Part shown: positions 15,831 to 29,416 of the stretch, piece by piece
Position numbering within the stretch: the first letter of the stretch is position 1
How the letters are laid out: the number at the start of each line of letters is the position of its first letter
From: Pseudomonas putida
Lineage (GTDB): Bacteria; Pseudomonadota; Gammaproteobacteria; Pseudomonadales; Pseudomonadaceae
Length of the DNA stretch: 64,000 nt
Direction of reading: 5' to 3'
Assembly (NCBI RefSeq): GCF_002025705.1
Contig: NZ_CP018846.1
Coordinates: forward strand, 3,897,501 to 3,961,500
Position numbers and translations under genes: made by a program
Notes under the pieces: model-generated
What the model was told of the DNA's origin: nothing
What the model saw: the letters and a program-made list of their open reading frames with translations, nothing else
Databases searched by the model: none

Positions 15831-16523
15831 CTAATCCCTCAGGAAACCCGCCACCTTTTCAGCCGCAGCCTGCAAGTGCTGCTCATGGCTGAACCCCGAG
15901 GCCTTCAGCGGCTTCAGGTCATGATCCCCCGCCACCAGCCAGCTCACCTCGATCGCCGGTGACAGCGCATACCCTTGCACTGCCTCACGATTGCCCAGCG
16001 CATCCCGCTCGCCCTGTACGATCAACGTACGCGTCTTCAGCTCGGCCAGATGCTCGACCCTGGGCTTCTCTGGCTTGCCCACCGCATAGAACGGATACCC
16101 CAGGCACACCAGCGCATCCGCGCCCAACTCATCGGCCAGCAGGCTGGCCATGCGCCCGCCCATCGACTTGCCACCGATGGCCAGCCTGCCCGTGACCAAA
16201 GGTCGCACCTGCCGGTACACCTCGCGCCAGCAATCGAGCAGCACCTTCTGCGGATTGGGCGGCCGCTTGCTACCCCCAGCCCTACGCTCGGCCATGTACG
16301 GGAACTCGAAGCGGACCACGCCAACCCCAAGCGCCGCCAGCCTTTGCGCCATCTCGTCCATGAACCCGCTGTCCATAGGCGCACCTGCGCCATGGGCCAG
16401 GATCAGGCAGGCGGACGGGCCGCTATCTCCCTGATTTCGCGGAGGATCGCAGCGCAAGCCTGGGACATTTCCGACTTGCGCCCATTGATCCCCGTCAATA
16501 CCGGCACTTTGCCCATTACTCAT
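15831..16523 (-). CDS. Alpha/beta-hydrolase family protein (KANL3/Tex30-like)
   Basis: A 230-residue cytoplasmic hydrolase. The nucleophile elbow is IGGKSMGGRMAS (GxSxGG), an oxyanion-type motif LILAHGAGAPMDS follows the N-terminal strand, and VAGDHDLKPLK near the C terminus offers the His. This is the family often annotated as predicted alpha/beta-hydrolase; the substrate is unknown. ATG 16523 is preceded by GCGAGGC. The frame continues far upstream without a stop, but that part is only the antisense of ccoN. Its 5' coding region contains the ANR box of the divergent ccoN gene. Confidence 0.8.
   Translation of the reverse strand: MSNGQSAGIDGDQWAQVGNVPGLRCDPPRNQGDSGPSACLILAHGAGAPMDSGFMDEMAQRLAALGVGVVRFEFPYMAERRAGGSKRPPNPQKVLLDCWREVYRQVRPLVTGRLAIGGKSMGGRMASLLADELGADALVCLGYPFYAVGKPEKPRVEHLAELKTRTLIVQGERDALGNREAVQGYALSPAIEVSWLVAGDHDLKPLKASGFSHEQHLQAAAEKVAGFLRD
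16485..16498 (+). promoter_or_regulatory. ANR/FNR box upstream of ccoN-1
   Basis: TTGAT-CCCC-GTCAA matches the ANR consensus TTGAT-N4-ATCAA at nine of ten specified positions. Its centre lies about 83 bp before the ccoN-1 ATG, a fitting place for activation under low oxygen. It lies inside the first codons of the divergent hydrolase gene. Confidence 0.72.
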
Positions 16524-16574
16524 GCTTGCCTCGCTGTAAAGCCTGCCAAAATAACCGTGGATGGGAACCCATAC

Positions 16575-17999
<1,425 letters not shown>

Positions 18000-18012
18000 G
18001 GAGACCTGCCTG

Positions 18013-18621
18013 ATGAAACATGAAGTCATCGAGAAAAACGTCGGCCTGCTGGCCTTGCTGATGGTGTTTGCCGTGAGCATCGGCGGCCTGACCCAGATCG
18101 TCCCGCTGTTCTTCCAGGACGTCACCAACAAGCCGGTCGAAGGCATGAAGCCCTACACCGCCCTGCAACTGGAAGGCCGCGACATCTACATCCGCGAAGG
18201 CTGCGTCGGTTGCCACTCGCAGATGATCCGCCCGTTCCGCGCAGAAACCGAGCGCTACGGCCACTACTCGGTCGCTGGCGAAAGCGTCTGGGACCACCCG
18301 TTCCTGTGGGGCTCCAAGCGCACCGGGCCGGACCTGGCCCGCGTTGGCGGCCGCTACTCGGACGACTGGCACCGCGCGCACCTGTACAACCCGCGCAACG
18401 TGGTACCGGAGTCGAAGATGCCGTCCTACCCCTGGCTGGTCGCCGAAAAGGTCGACAACAGCCACACCGACACCAAGATGCGCACCCTGCGCACCCTGGG
18501 CGTGCCGTACACCGACGAGGACATCGCGGGGGCCCGTGACGCGGTCAAGGACAAGACCGAGATGGACGCCCTGGTCGCCTACCTGCAGGTGCTGGGCACC
18601 GCAATCAAGAACAAGAGGTAA
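18013..18621 (+). CDS. ccoO: cbb3-type oxidase mono-haem subunit II (copy 1)
   Basis: A 202-residue membrane-anchored cytochrome c that passes electrons to CcoN. One N-terminal membrane helix (LLALLMVFAVSIGGLTQIV) is followed by the haem c site CVGCH (C64, C67, H68). A 128-bp stretch (18277-18404) is identical to copy 2, which suggests recent gene conversion. The gene lies between ccoN and ccoQ with short spacers. Confidence 0.96.
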   Translation: MKHEVIEKNVGLLALLMVFAVSIGGLTQIVPLFFQDVTNKPVEGMKPYTALQLEGRDIYIREGCVGCHSQMIRPFRAETERYGHYSVAGESVWDHPFLWGSKRTGPDLARVGGRYSDDWHRAHLYNPRNVVPESKMPSYPWLVAEKVDNSHTDTKMRTLRTLGVPYTDEDIAGARDAVKDKTEMDALVAYLQVLGTAIKNKR

Positions 18622-18626
18622 CCCCC

Positions 18627-18833
18627 ATGGAAATGGACATCGGCATGATCCGTGGCCTGGGCACCCTGGTGGTGATGATCGCCTTCATCGGCCTCTCACT
18701 GTGGGTGTTCAACCGCCGCCGCGACCATGATTTCGCCGAAGCGCGCCTGTTGCCCTTCGTCGACGACCGCCTGCCCCCCGCCGGGCAGGAACCTGCTGCC
18801 ATGACTGCGGCTGTGAGGAGCAAAGCGCAATGA
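18627..18833 (+). CDS. ccoQ: cbb3-type oxidase small subunit CcoQ (copy 1)
   Basis: A 68-residue single-span membrane protein (LGTLVVMIAFIGLSLWVF) that stabilises the cbb3 complex. The hydrophilic tail RRRDHDFAEARLLPF is typical of CcoQ. Its stop overlaps the ccoP start by four bases (ATGA at 18830-18833), indicating translational coupling. Confidence 0.92.
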   Translation: MEMDIGMIRGLGTLVVMIAFIGLSLWVFNRRRDHDFAEARLLPFVDDRLPPAGQEPAAMTAAVRSKAQ

Positions 18834-19771
18834 CCACCTTCTGGAGTACCTACATCAGCGTACTGACCATCGGCAGCCTGATCGGCCTGGCCTGGCTGTT
18901 GTTGTCGACCCGCAAGGGCCAGAGCAACAACACCACCGACCAGACCATGGGGCACAGCTTCGATGGCATCGAGGAGTACGACAACCCGCTGCCTAAGTGG
19001 TGGTTCTGGCTGTTCGTCGGCACCCTGGTGTTCGGTGCCGGTTACCTGGTGCTGTACCCGGGCCTGGGCAACTGGAAAGGCATCCTGCCCGGTTACGAGA
19101 ATGGCTGGACCGGGGCCAACGAGTGGCAGAAGGAAATGGAAAAGGCCGACGCCAAGTTCGGCCCGATCTTTGCCAAGTACGCCGCCATGCCGGTCGAGGA
19201 AGTGGCCAAGGACCCACAGGCACTGAAAATGGGCAGCCGCCTGTTCGCCTCCAACTGCTCGGTGTGCCACGGCTCCGACGCCAAGGGTGCCTACGGCTTC
19301 CCTAACCTGACCGACAAGGACTGGCGCTGGGGTGGCGAGCCAGAGACTATCAAGGCCTCGATCATGAACGGCCGCCACGGCGTGATGCCGGCGTGGGTCG
19401 AGGTGATCGGCGACCAGGGCGTGGCAGATGTCGCCGCGTTCGTGCTGACCAACCTCGACGGCCGCAGCCTGCCGGAAGGGGTCAAGGCCGACCCGCTCAA
19501 GGGCAAGGAAATCTTTGCGGGCAACTGCGTGGCCTGCCACGGGCCTGAAGGCAAAGGCACCCCGGCCATGGGCGCGCCGAACCTGACCCACCCGCAGGCG
19601 TTCATCTACGGTTCGAGCTTTGCCCAGTTGCAGCAGACCATTCGCTATGGCCGCCAGGGGCAGATGCCAGCCCAGGCGCAAATCCAGGGCAATGACAAGG
19701 TGCATCTGCTGGCAGCCTATGTGTACAGCCTGTCGCAGGATAGCGCTGCTGAAGCGGTGACCGCCAAGTGA
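18830..19771 (+). CDS. ccoP: cbb3-type oxidase di-haem subunit III (copy 1)
   Basis: A 313-residue di-haem cytochrome c subunit. Two membrane helices lie near the N terminus (about 5-25 and 57-76), followed by haem sites CSVCH (C133, C136, H137) and CVACH (C223, C226, H227). It accepts electrons from soluble cytochromes in the periplasm. Copy 1 lacks about 13 residues that copy 2 (326 aa) has after ILPGY. It ends the operon. Confidence 0.96.
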   Translation: MTTFWSTYISVLTIGSLIGLAWLLLSTRKGQSNNTTDQTMGHSFDGIEEYDNPLPKWWFWLFVGTLVFGAGYLVLYPGLGNWKGILPGYENGWTGANEWQKEMEKADAKFGPIFAKYAAMPVEEVAKDPQALKMGSRLFASNCSVCHGSDAKGAYGFPNLTDKDWRWGGEPETIKASIMNGRHGVMPAWVEVIGDQGVADVAAFVLTNLDGRSLPEGVKADPLKGKEIFAGNCVACHGPEGKGTPAMGAPNLTHPQAFIYGSSFAQLQQTIRYGRQGQMPAQAQIQGNDKVHLLAAYVYSLSQDSAAEAVTAK

Positions 19772-19801
19772 GTTCGTCGAGAGAGATTCGGCGCCTGTGA
19801 A

Positions 19802-20010
19802 ATCGAGCGCCGCCCGCGCGGCGCATCGCGGATGAATCCGCTCCTACATTTGTTGAAACGTGGCCATGTCTGTGAGGCCATGGTTGTCAGCCGGTTTGAA
19901 CGGCTCAAGACATGCGCCAGGGCTGGCAACCATGGCCTAACAGGTTTGGCACGTTGCAACAAATGTAGGAGCGGATTCATCCGCGATGCGCCGCGCGGGC
20001 GGCGCTCGAT
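19802..20010. repeat. 209-bp nested palindrome of REP type between the two cco operons
   Basis: Outer arms at 19802-19855 and 19957-20010 are perfect reverse complements over 54 bp and include the REP-like core GTAGGAGCGGATTCATCCGC. The interior repeats GGCCATGGTTG as CAACCATGGCC, giving a second, inner stem. No gene is seen in this stretch. Confidence 0.85.
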
Positions 20011-20100
20011 ATCCGCCCCACCGCAACACCCATGCCTTACACCCGCCGTACCCCTCCCTTGCACCCCCTCCGAACAGAACTAAGCTTGTTGCCACAGTGG

Positions 20101-20124
20101 GCTTCGCTCCCAAAGGAGCGAAGC
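20101..20124. other. Perfect 10-bp stem hairpin upstream of ccoN-2
   Basis: GCTTCGCTCC and GGAGCGAAGC are perfect reverse complements separated by CAAA. No T-run follows on the plus strand. It lies about 250 bp upstream of ccoN-2 and may end transcripts from copy 1 or act in the leader. The rest of 20011-20375 shows no ANR box and no clear gene. Confidence 0.5.
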
Positions 20125-20375
20125 AGACGCGGCGCACAGCCTGATGCCGCCCGCAGAAAAAGCTTGACCGATCGATCAGAAAAAGGTGAAAAACGGTACA
20201 CATTACAAATATTTATTTGTGTACAATCGTCCCGACCCTATCGCCGCGGGACACCGGCGAAAGGGCCCGGACACGGGTCGGCGCAAGGATCCTTGCGTTG
20301 CCATAACCCAAGTGGTTATCGATACTGGCGCCGATTTTTCGACCAACAAGAACACCAAAACCGTGGAACCTTAGA

Positions 20376-21817
<1,442 letters not shown>

Positions 21818-21818
<1 letters not shown>

Positions 21819-22426
21819 TGAAGCATGAAGCCGTCGAGAAGAACATAGGCCTGCTGGCCTTCTTCATGGTCATCGCCGTGAGCGTCGGTGGCCTGACCCA
21901 GATCGTCCCGCTGTTTTTCCAGGACGTCACCAACAAACCGGTCGAAGGCATGAAGCCGCGCACCGCGCTGGAAGTCGAAGGCCGCGACATCTACATCCGT
22001 GAAGGCTGCGTCGGTTGCCACTCGCAGATGATCCGCCCGTTCCGCGCCGAAACCGAGCGCTATGGCCACTACTCGGTCGCCGGCGAAAGCGTCTGGGACC
22101 ACCCGTTCCTGTGGGGCTCCAAGCGCACCGGGCCGGACCTGGCCCGCGTTGGCGGCCGCTACTCGGACGACTGGCACCGCGCGCACCTGTACAACCCGCG
22201 CAACGTGGTGCCGGAGTCGAAGATGCCGTCCTACCCGTGGCTGGTCGAGAACAAGCTCGACGGCAAGGACACCGCCAAGAAGCTCGAAGTGCTGCGTACC
22301 CTGGGTACGCCGTACACCGATGCAGACATCGCCGGCGCCCGCGACGCGGTCAAGGGCAAGACCGAAATGGACGCCCTGGTCGCGTACCTGCAGGGTCTTG
22401 GCACCATCATCAAAAGCAAACGGTGA
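21818..22426 (+). CDS. ccoO: cbb3-type oxidase mono-haem subunit II (copy 2)
   Basis: A 202-residue paralogue of the copy at 18013, with an N-terminal helix and haem site CVGCH at residues 64-68. The 128-bp stretch 22082-22209 is identical to 18277-18404. The two proteins differ mainly after residue 140 (ENKLDGKDTAKKLEV here). Confidence 0.96.
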
Positions 22427-22431
22427 CGCTG

Positions 22432-22623
22432 ATGGATATCGGGATGATTCGCGGCCTGGGCACCGTCGTGGTGATGGTGGCCTTCGTGGGCCTGGCGCTG
22501 TGGGTGTTCAACCCACGGCGCAAGAAGGACTTCGACGAAGCGACCCAACTGCCCTTTGCGGATGATCCCGGGGCCAGCAAGCACGTCGAGCAAGCAAAAG
22601 CTTCTGGGAGCAAACAACAATGA
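22432..22623 (+). CDS. ccoQ: cbb3-type oxidase small subunit CcoQ (copy 2)
   Basis: A 63-residue single-span protein (LGTVVVMVAFVGLALWVF) with the tail NPRRKKDFDEATQLPF. ATG 22432 lies 5 bp after the ccoO stop. Its TGA overlaps the ccoP ATG by four bases (22620-22623), as in copy 1. Confidence 0.92.
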   Translation: MDIGMIRGLGTVVVMVAFVGLALWVFNPRRKKDFDEATQLPFADDPGASKHVEQAKASGSKQQ

Positions 22624-23600
22624 CAACCTTCTGGAGTCTGTACGTTACCGTCCTGACCCTGGGCACCATCTTCTCGCTGACCTGGCTGCTGCTGTCGACC
22701 CGCAAGGGCCAGCGCGAAGAGGTCACCGACGAAACCGTCGGGCATGCCTTCGATGGCATCGAGGAATACGACAACCCACTACCAAAATGGTGGTTCTGGC
22801 TGTTCGTCGGCACCATCATCTTCGCCCTTGGCTACCTGGTGCTGTACCCGGGCCTGGGCAACTGGAAAGGCATTCTGCCGGGCTACTCGTACCTGGATAA
22901 CGACAAGCAGACCGAGTTCTCCAACGGCCAGCCGGGCTGGACCGGCGTGCACGAGTGGGAAAAGGAAATGGCCAAGGCCAACGCCCGCTTCGGGCCGATC
23001 TTTGCCAAGTACGCCGCCATGCCGCTCGAGGAAGTGGCCAAGGACCCGCAGGCGCTGAAGATGGGCGCACGCCTGTTCGCCTCGAACTGCTCGGTCTGCC
23101 ACGGCTCCGACGCCAAGGGCGCCTACGGTTTCCCCAACCTGACCGACCAGGACTGGCGCTGGGGCGGCGAGCCGGAAACCATCAAGACCACCATCATGGG
23201 CGGGCGCCATGGCGTGATGCCGGCCTGGGGTGAAGTGCTCGGCGAACAGGGCGTGGCCGATGTCGCCGCGTTCGTCACCAGCAAGCTCGATGGCCGCAGC
23301 CTGCCAGAAGGTGCCAAGGCCGATGCCGAGAGCGGCCAGAAGCTGTTCGCCGCCAACTGCGTGGCCTGCCACGGGCCTGAGGGCAAGGGCACACCAGCCA
23401 TGGGGGCGCCAAACCTGACCCACCCGCAGGCGTTCATCTACGGTTCGAGCTTTGCCCAGCTGCAGCAGACCATTCGCTATGGCCGCCAAGGGCAGATGCC
23501 AGCCCAGGAGCAGCTGCAGGGTAATGACAAGGTGCACTTGCTGGCCGCTTATGTGTACAGCCTGTCGCATCAGCCGGAGGCGGCCCAGCAGGCCGAGTAA
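22620..23600 (+). CDS. ccoP: cbb3-type oxidase di-haem subunit III (copy 2)
   Basis: A 326-residue di-haem subunit with two N-terminal membrane helices and the haem c sites NCSVCHGSD and NCVACHGPE. Relative to copy 1 it has an added loop (DNDKQTEFSNGQPGW) in the periplasmic linker after the second helix. It ends the second operon and is followed by a REP repeat. Confidence 0.96.
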   Translation: MTTFWSLYVTVLTLGTIFSLTWLLLSTRKGQREEVTDETVGHAFDGIEEYDNPLPKWWFWLFVGTIIFALGYLVLYPGLGNWKGILPGYSYLDNDKQTEFSNGQPGWTGVHEWEKEMAKANARFGPIFAKYAAMPLEEVAKDPQALKMGARLFASNCSVCHGSDAKGAYGFPNLTDQDWRWGGEPETIKTTIMGGRHGVMPAWGEVLGEQGVADVAAFVTSKLDGRSLPEGAKADAESGQKLFAANCVACHGPEGKGTPAMGAPNLTHPQAFIYGSSFAQLQQTIRYGRQGQMPAQEQLQGNDKVHLLAAYVYSLSHQPEAAQQAE

Positions 23601-23609
23601 GGCAGGCCT

Positions 23610-23703
23610 GGCCTCTTCGCGGGCAAACCCGCTCCCACAGGTTCGCCACCTGCTTCAGGACCTGTGCAGAACTTGTGGGAGCGGGCTTGCCCGCGAAGAG
23701 GCC
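23610..23703. repeat. REP-type inverted repeat after ccoP-2
   Basis: Arms at 23610-23639 and 23674-23703 are inverted over 30 bp with one mismatch, core CGCGGGCAAGCCCGCTCCCA. It is a likely transcription end for ccoNOQP-2. The stretch 23704-23918 up to ccoG shows no gene. Confidence 0.82.
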
Positions 23704-23921
23704 GGTACAGGCACTGCATTTCTTGCAGGCGAATGACCTGGATCAATTGACACCCGCCATATCACGATTCATGCCACGAACCCAACGCGACTAAAGGTCG
23801 CAGCGCGATCCCATACCGCCATCAGCGGCGTATCATGGACCGCAGAGCGCTAGCAGAATGCGCGAGACTGCGGCCGGCACGCACTGGCCGCGGCGTTTCT
23901 CCACTGCCGTGGGACTTGATG

Positions 23922-25337
<1,416 letters not shown>

Positions 25338-25354
25338 CAGAGAGAACACTGACA

Positions 25355-25885
25355 ATGCCTGCCGCCACCGCCGCCAGCCCCTGGTACAAGCACCTCTGGC
25401 CCTGGATCATCATCGGCATCCTGACCACCTCGGTGTGCCTGAGCCTGACCATGGTCAGCATTGCCGTAAACAACCCGGACAACCTGGTCAACGACAACTA
25501 TTACGAGGCTGGCAAAGGCATCAACCGCTCGCTGGACCGCGAGCTGCTGGCCCAGACCCTCAACCTCAAGGCCAGCGTGCACCTGGATGAGCTGACCGGC
25601 GAAGTGGACGTGCGCCTGAACGGCAACAGTGACCCGCAAAGCCTGGAACTGAACCTGATTTCGCCGACCCAGCCAGACAAGGACCGCAAGGTACTGCTCA
25701 GCCGGGTCGAGGCCGGGCGTTATGTCGGGCAACTGGAAGACAAGGTCGACGGGCGCCGGTTCGTGGAGCTGCTCGGCAGCCAGGACGAGCATGTGTGGCG
25801 GTTGTTCGAGGAAGAGAAGGTCGAGCATGGCGTGACCTTGCAGTTGGGCGATGAAGCCATCCAAGGCGCCGAACACCAGCGATGA
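25355..25885 (+). CDS. ccoH: CcoH/FixH family cbb3 oxidase assembly protein
   Basis: A 176-residue protein with one N-terminal membrane anchor (WIIIGILTTSVCLSLTMVSI) followed by a periplasmic domain of the FixH type (NLVNDNYYEAGKGINR). It helps form or stabilise the cbb3 complex. It sits 17 bp after ccoG and before the copper ATPase, the usual ccoGHIS order. Confidence 0.92.
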   Translation: MPAATAASPWYKHLWPWIIIGILTTSVCLSLTMVSIAVNNPDNLVNDNYYEAGKGINRSLDRELLAQTLNLKASVHLDELTGEVDVRLNGNSDPQSLELNLISPTQPDKDRKVLLSRVEAGRYVGQLEDKVDGRRFVELLGSQDEHVWRLFEEEKVEHGVTLQLGDEAIQGAEHQR

Positions 25886-25914
25886 ACCCAGCCATGAAGA
25901 GGGGCGCGTTGCGC

Positions 25915-25988
25915 CCCTTTCGCGACACAAGGCCGCTCCCACAGGAATTCGCATACCCCTGTGGGAGCGGCCTTGTGTCGCGAAAGGG
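25915..25988. repeat. REP-type inverted repeat between ccoH and ccoI
   Basis: Arms at 25915-25945 and 25958-25988 are perfect reverse complements over 31 bp, core CGCGACACAAGGCCGCTCCC. It interrupts the ccoGHIS cluster, so ccoI may need its own promoter or read-through. Confidence 0.85.
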
Positions 25989-26033
25989 CTGCAGAGCAGC
26001 CCCAGCAATCTCAAGACTTAAGACTGCTCGACA

Positions 26034-28514
26034 ATGACCCAACCCACCCCCTGCTACCACTGCGCCCTGCCCGTCCCCGCTGGCAGCCGCTTCACCGCCG
26101 TGGTCCTCGGCGAACCCCGGCAATTCTGCTGCCCGGGCTGCCAGGCGGTGGCCGAGTCCATCGTCGCCAGTGGCCTTGCGCACTACTACCAGCACCGCAG
26201 CGACAGCAGCATCAACCCCGAAGCGCTGCCCAAGCAACTGCAGGACGAACTGGCCCTTTACGACCGCAGCGATGTACAGCAGCACTTCGTCCGCCATGCC
26301 GGCGAACTCGCCGAGACCACCCTGCTGGTCGAGGGCATCAGCTGCGCCGCCTGCGGCTGGCTGATCGAAAAGCACCTGCGCAACCTGCCAGGCGTCGCCG
26401 AAGCCCGCCTGAACCTGTCCAACCATCGCCTCCAGCTCAACTGGGACGACCACCAGCTCCCGCTGTCGCGGCTACTCGCCGAACTGCGCCAGATCGGCTA
26501 TGCCGCCCACCCGTACCAGCCCGACCAGGCCGCCGAGCAGCTTGCCAGGGAGAACCGCAGCGCCCTGCGCCGCCTTGGCGTGGCCGGGCTGCTGTGGTTC
26601 CAGGCGATGATGGCGACCATGGCTACCTGGCCGGAATTCAACATCGACCTGTCGCCAGAAATGCACACCATCCTGCGCTGGGTCGCGCTGTTTCTGACCA
26701 TTCCCATCGTGTTCTACAGCTGCGCACCGTTCTTCAAGGGTGCCGCGCGCGACCTGCGTACCCGCCACCTGACCATGGATGTGTCGGTATCGCTGGCCAT
26801 TGGCCTGGCCTTCGGCGCAGGTATCTGGACGGCCGTGACCGGCAGCGGCGAGCTGTACTTCGATACCGTCGGCATGTTTGCCTTGTTCCTGCTCACCGGC
26901 CGCTACCTCGAGCGCCGCGCCCGTGAACGTACCGCCGCAGCCACCGCGCAGCTGGTCAACCTGCTACCCGCCTCATGCCTGCGCCTGGATAGCCTCGGCC
27001 GGGCCGAACGCATCCTGCTCGGCGAACTGCAGCGTGGCGACACCGTGCAAGTGCTGCCCGGCGCGGTGATTCCGGCCGACGGGTGCATCGTCGAAGGCCG
27101 CTCCAGCGTCGACGAATCGCTGCTGACGGGCGAGTATCTGCCACAACCGCGCCGGGCCGGCGAGCGCGTCACCGGCGGCACGCTGAACGTCGAGAGCACG
27201 CTGAACGTGGAAGTCGAAGCCCTCGGCCATGACTCGCGCCTGTCAGCCATTGTCCGCCTGCTTGAGCGCGCGCAGACAGAAAAACCACGGCTGGCGGAAA
27301 TCGCCGACCGCGCCTCGCAGTATTTCCTGCTGTTCTCGCTGCTGGCCGCCGTGGCCATCGGCCTGTGGTGGTGGTACCTGGACCCGGCGCGGGCATTCTG
27401 GATCGTCCTGGCCATGCTGGTGGCGACCTGCCCATGCGCCTTGTCCCTGGCCACCCCGACCGCGCTCACCGCCGCCACTGGCACCCTGCACAAGCTGGGC
27501 CTGCTGGTGACCCGCGGCCACGTGCTGGAGGGCCTCAACCAGATCGACACGGTGATCTTCGACAAGACTGGCACCCTCACTGAAGGCCGCCTGACCCTGC
27601 GCAACATCCGCCCTCTGGCGGCGCTGCCTGCCGACCGCTGCCTGGCCCTCGCCGCCGCCCTCGAGAACCGCTCCGAACACCCGATCGCCCGTGCCTTTGG
27701 CCGCACCGCCAGCCCTGCCGACGAGGTCCAGACAGTGCCGGGGCTCGGGCTCGAAGGCAAGGTCGATGGCCAGCCACTGCGCATCGGCCAGGCCACCTTC
27801 GTCTGCGCGCTGAGTGGCGCCGAAATCCCCAGCGTGCCGGAGCCTCGCGGCCAGTGGCTGCTGCTGGGCGACCGCCAGGGCCCGCTGGCCTGGTTCGGCC
27901 TCGATGATCGCCTGCGCGAAGATGCCCCGGCCCTGCTCGCCGCTTGCCAGGCTCGCGGCTGGCGTACCCTGCTGCTGTCCGGCGACAGTTCGCCGATGGT
28001 CGCCGAGGTGGCCGCGCAACTGGGCATCGACCAGGCCATTGGCGGCCTGCGCCCGGACGACAAGCTGGACCGGCTCAAAGCACTGCAGGCTTCAGGGCGC
28101 AAGGTGCTGATGCTCGGCGACGGGGTCAATGACGTGCCGGTACTGGCCGCCGCCGACATCAGCATCGCCATGGGCAGCGCCACCGACCTGGCCAAGACCA
28201 GCGCCGACGCGGTGCTGCTGTCCAACCGCCTGCAGGCACTGGTCGAGGCCTTCGACTTGGCCCGCCGCACCCGCCGCAACATCCTCGAGAACCTGCTCTG
28301 GGCAACTCTGTATAATGGCCTCATGTTGCCGTTCGCCGCGCTTGGCTGGATCACCCCGGTGTGGGCGGCCATCGGCATGTCGGTCAGTTCACTGATCGTG
28401 GTGCTCAATGCCCTGCGCCTGACTCGCCTGGCTCACAAGCCGGCGGCAGCGGGCCTGCCTGCGAACGACACAGCAGCTAACGGAAGGAAGTCGCCATGCC
28501 CGCGCTCTATGTGA
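26034..28514 (+). CDS. ccoI: CcoI, copper-translocating P1B-type ATPase
   Basis: An 826-residue inner-membrane copper exporter that supplies copper to the cbb3 oxidase. The N terminus holds a cysteine-rich segment (CYHC, FCCPGC) and an HMA domain (GISCAACGW, C104 and C107). Then come membrane helices, the ion-site motif CPC (466-468), the phosphorylated aspartate in DKTGTLTEG (D510), and the hinge GDGVNDVP. Its 3' end overlaps ccoS by 19 bp. Confidence 0.95.
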   Translation: MTQPTPCYHCALPVPAGSRFTAVVLGEPRQFCCPGCQAVAESIVASGLAHYYQHRSDSSINPEALPKQLQDELALYDRSDVQQHFVRHAGELAETTLLVEGISCAACGWLIEKHLRNLPGVAEARLNLSNHRLQLNWDDHQLPLSRLLAELRQIGYAAHPYQPDQAAEQLARENRSALRRLGVAGLLWFQAMMATMATWPEFNIDLSPEMHTILRWVALFLTIPIVFYSCAPFFKGAARDLRTRHLTMDVSVSLAIGLAFGAGIWTAVTGSGELYFDTVGMFALFLLTGRYLERRARERTAAATAQLVNLLPASCLRLDSLGRAERILLGELQRGDTVQVLPGAVIPADGCIVEGRSSVDESLLTGEYLPQPRRAGERVTGGTLNVESTLNVEVEALGHDSRLSAIVRLLERAQTEKPRLAEIADRASQYFLLFSLLAAVAIGLWWWYLDPARAFWIVLAMLVATCPCALSLATPTALTAATGTLHKLGLLVTRGHVLEGLNQIDTVIFDKTGTLTEGRLTLRNIRPLAALPADRCLALAAALENRSEHPIARAFGRTASPADEVQTVPGLGLEGKVDGQPLRIGQATFVCALSGAEIPSVPEPRGQWLLLGDRQGPLAWFGLDDRLREDAPALLAACQARGWRTLLLSGDSSPMVAEVAAQLGIDQAIGGLRPDDKLDRLKALQASGRKVLMLGDGVNDVPVLAAADISIAMGSATDLAKTSADAVLLSNRLQALVEAFDLARRTRRNILENLLWATLYNGLMLPFAALGWITPVWAAIGMSVSSLIVVLNALRLTRLAHKPAAAGLPANDTAANGRKSPCPRSM

Positions 28515-28711
28515 TGATCCCAGCCGCCCTGCTGCTGGTTGGCGTGGCCGTGTACATCTTCTTCTGGGCGGTGGACAGCGGCCAGTACGACGACCTCGAA
28601 GGGCCGGCCCACAGCATCCTGTTCGATGATCAGGACCCGCGCCACCAGGCGGCGGTCAAACCTGACGAAGCCACAACGCCAGACGACAAGGAAGCACCAC
28701 CCCGTGCCTGA
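28496..28711 (+). CDS. ccoS: CcoS, cbb3 oxidase maturation protein
   Basis: A 71-residue single-span membrane protein (YVMIPAALLLVGVAVYIFFW) with the CcoS hallmark FWAVDSGQYDDLEGPA. It is required for cofactor insertion into cbb3 oxidase. ATG 28496 has GGAAGGAAG upstream. It overlaps ccoI in another frame, and its stop overlaps the next gene by eight bases. Confidence 0.92.
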   Translation: MPALYVMIPAALLLVGVAVYIFFWAVDSGQYDDLEGPAHSILFDDQDPRHQAAVKPDEATTPDDKEAPPRA

Positions 28712-29387
28712 CCTGCTTCCCCTGCTCGGCTCGGCACTGGTCCTCGGCCTGCTCGGTGGCGGCCACTGCCTGGGCATGTGCGGTGGCCTGATGGGCGCGC
28801 TGACCTTGGCCATCCCCCCAGAACAACGCGGCCAGCGCCTGCGCCTGCTGGTGGCCTACAACCTGGGACGCATCCTCAGCTATGCCTGTGCCGGCCTGCT
28901 GCTGGGCCTGGCTGGCTGGGCAGTGGCCAGCAGCCCGGCAGCCATGGCCTTGCGCGTGGTGGCGGCGTTGCTGCTGATCGCCATGGGCCTGTACCTGGCC
29001 GGCTGGTGGAGCGGGCTGACCCGCATCGAAGCGTTGGGCCGAGGGCTGTGGCGGCACATCCAGCCAGCCGCCTCGCGCCTGATGCCGGTGTCCAGCCTGC
29101 CCCGCGCACTGCTGCTGGGCGCACTGTGGGGCTGGCTGCCGTGCGGCCTGGTGTACAGCACCTTGTTGTGGGCGGCCAGCCAGGGCAACGCCGGCTACAG
29201 TGCTGCGTTGATGCTGGCATTCGGGCTGGGCACTTGGCCGATATTGCTGGCCACCGGGCTGGCAGCGGAGCGGGTAAACGCCTTGTTGAGGCGGCGCAGT
29301 GTGCGCATGGCCGGTGGTGTACTGGTGATCCTGTTTGGTATCTGGACCTTGCCTGGCCCTCACCAGCACTGGATCATGGGCCACTGA
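28704..29387 (+). CDS. SafE/TauE-like membrane protein linked to cbb3 assembly
   Basis: About 227 residues and six predicted membrane helices, with the motif GGGHCLGMCGGLMG in helix 1 and LPCGLVYS in helix 4. These Cys/His/Met motifs mark a TauE/SafE subgroup found next to ccoS and thought to handle copper. Translation starts at GTG 28704, inside the end of ccoS (overlap 28704-28711), so the two genes are coupled. The transported substrate is not proven. Confidence 0.85.
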   Translation: MPDLLPLLGSALVLGLLGGGHCLGMCGGLMGALTLAIPPEQRGQRLRLLVAYNLGRILSYACAGLLLGLAGWAVASSPAAMALRVVAALLLIAMGLYLAGWWSGLTRIEALGRGLWRHIQPAASRLMPVSSLPRALLLGALWGWLPCGLVYSTLLWAASQGNAGYSAALMLAFGLGTWPILLATGLAAERVNALLRRRSVRMAGGVLVILFGIWTLPGPHQHWIMGH

Positions 29388-29416
29388 GCGGGGCCACTGC
29401 GCAGCCCCTGTGTGCC

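Noticed and set aside
20163..20178. TTGACCGATCGATCAG before ccoN-2 as an ANR box
   Set aside because: The half-sites are separated by six bases, not four, and both carry mismatches.
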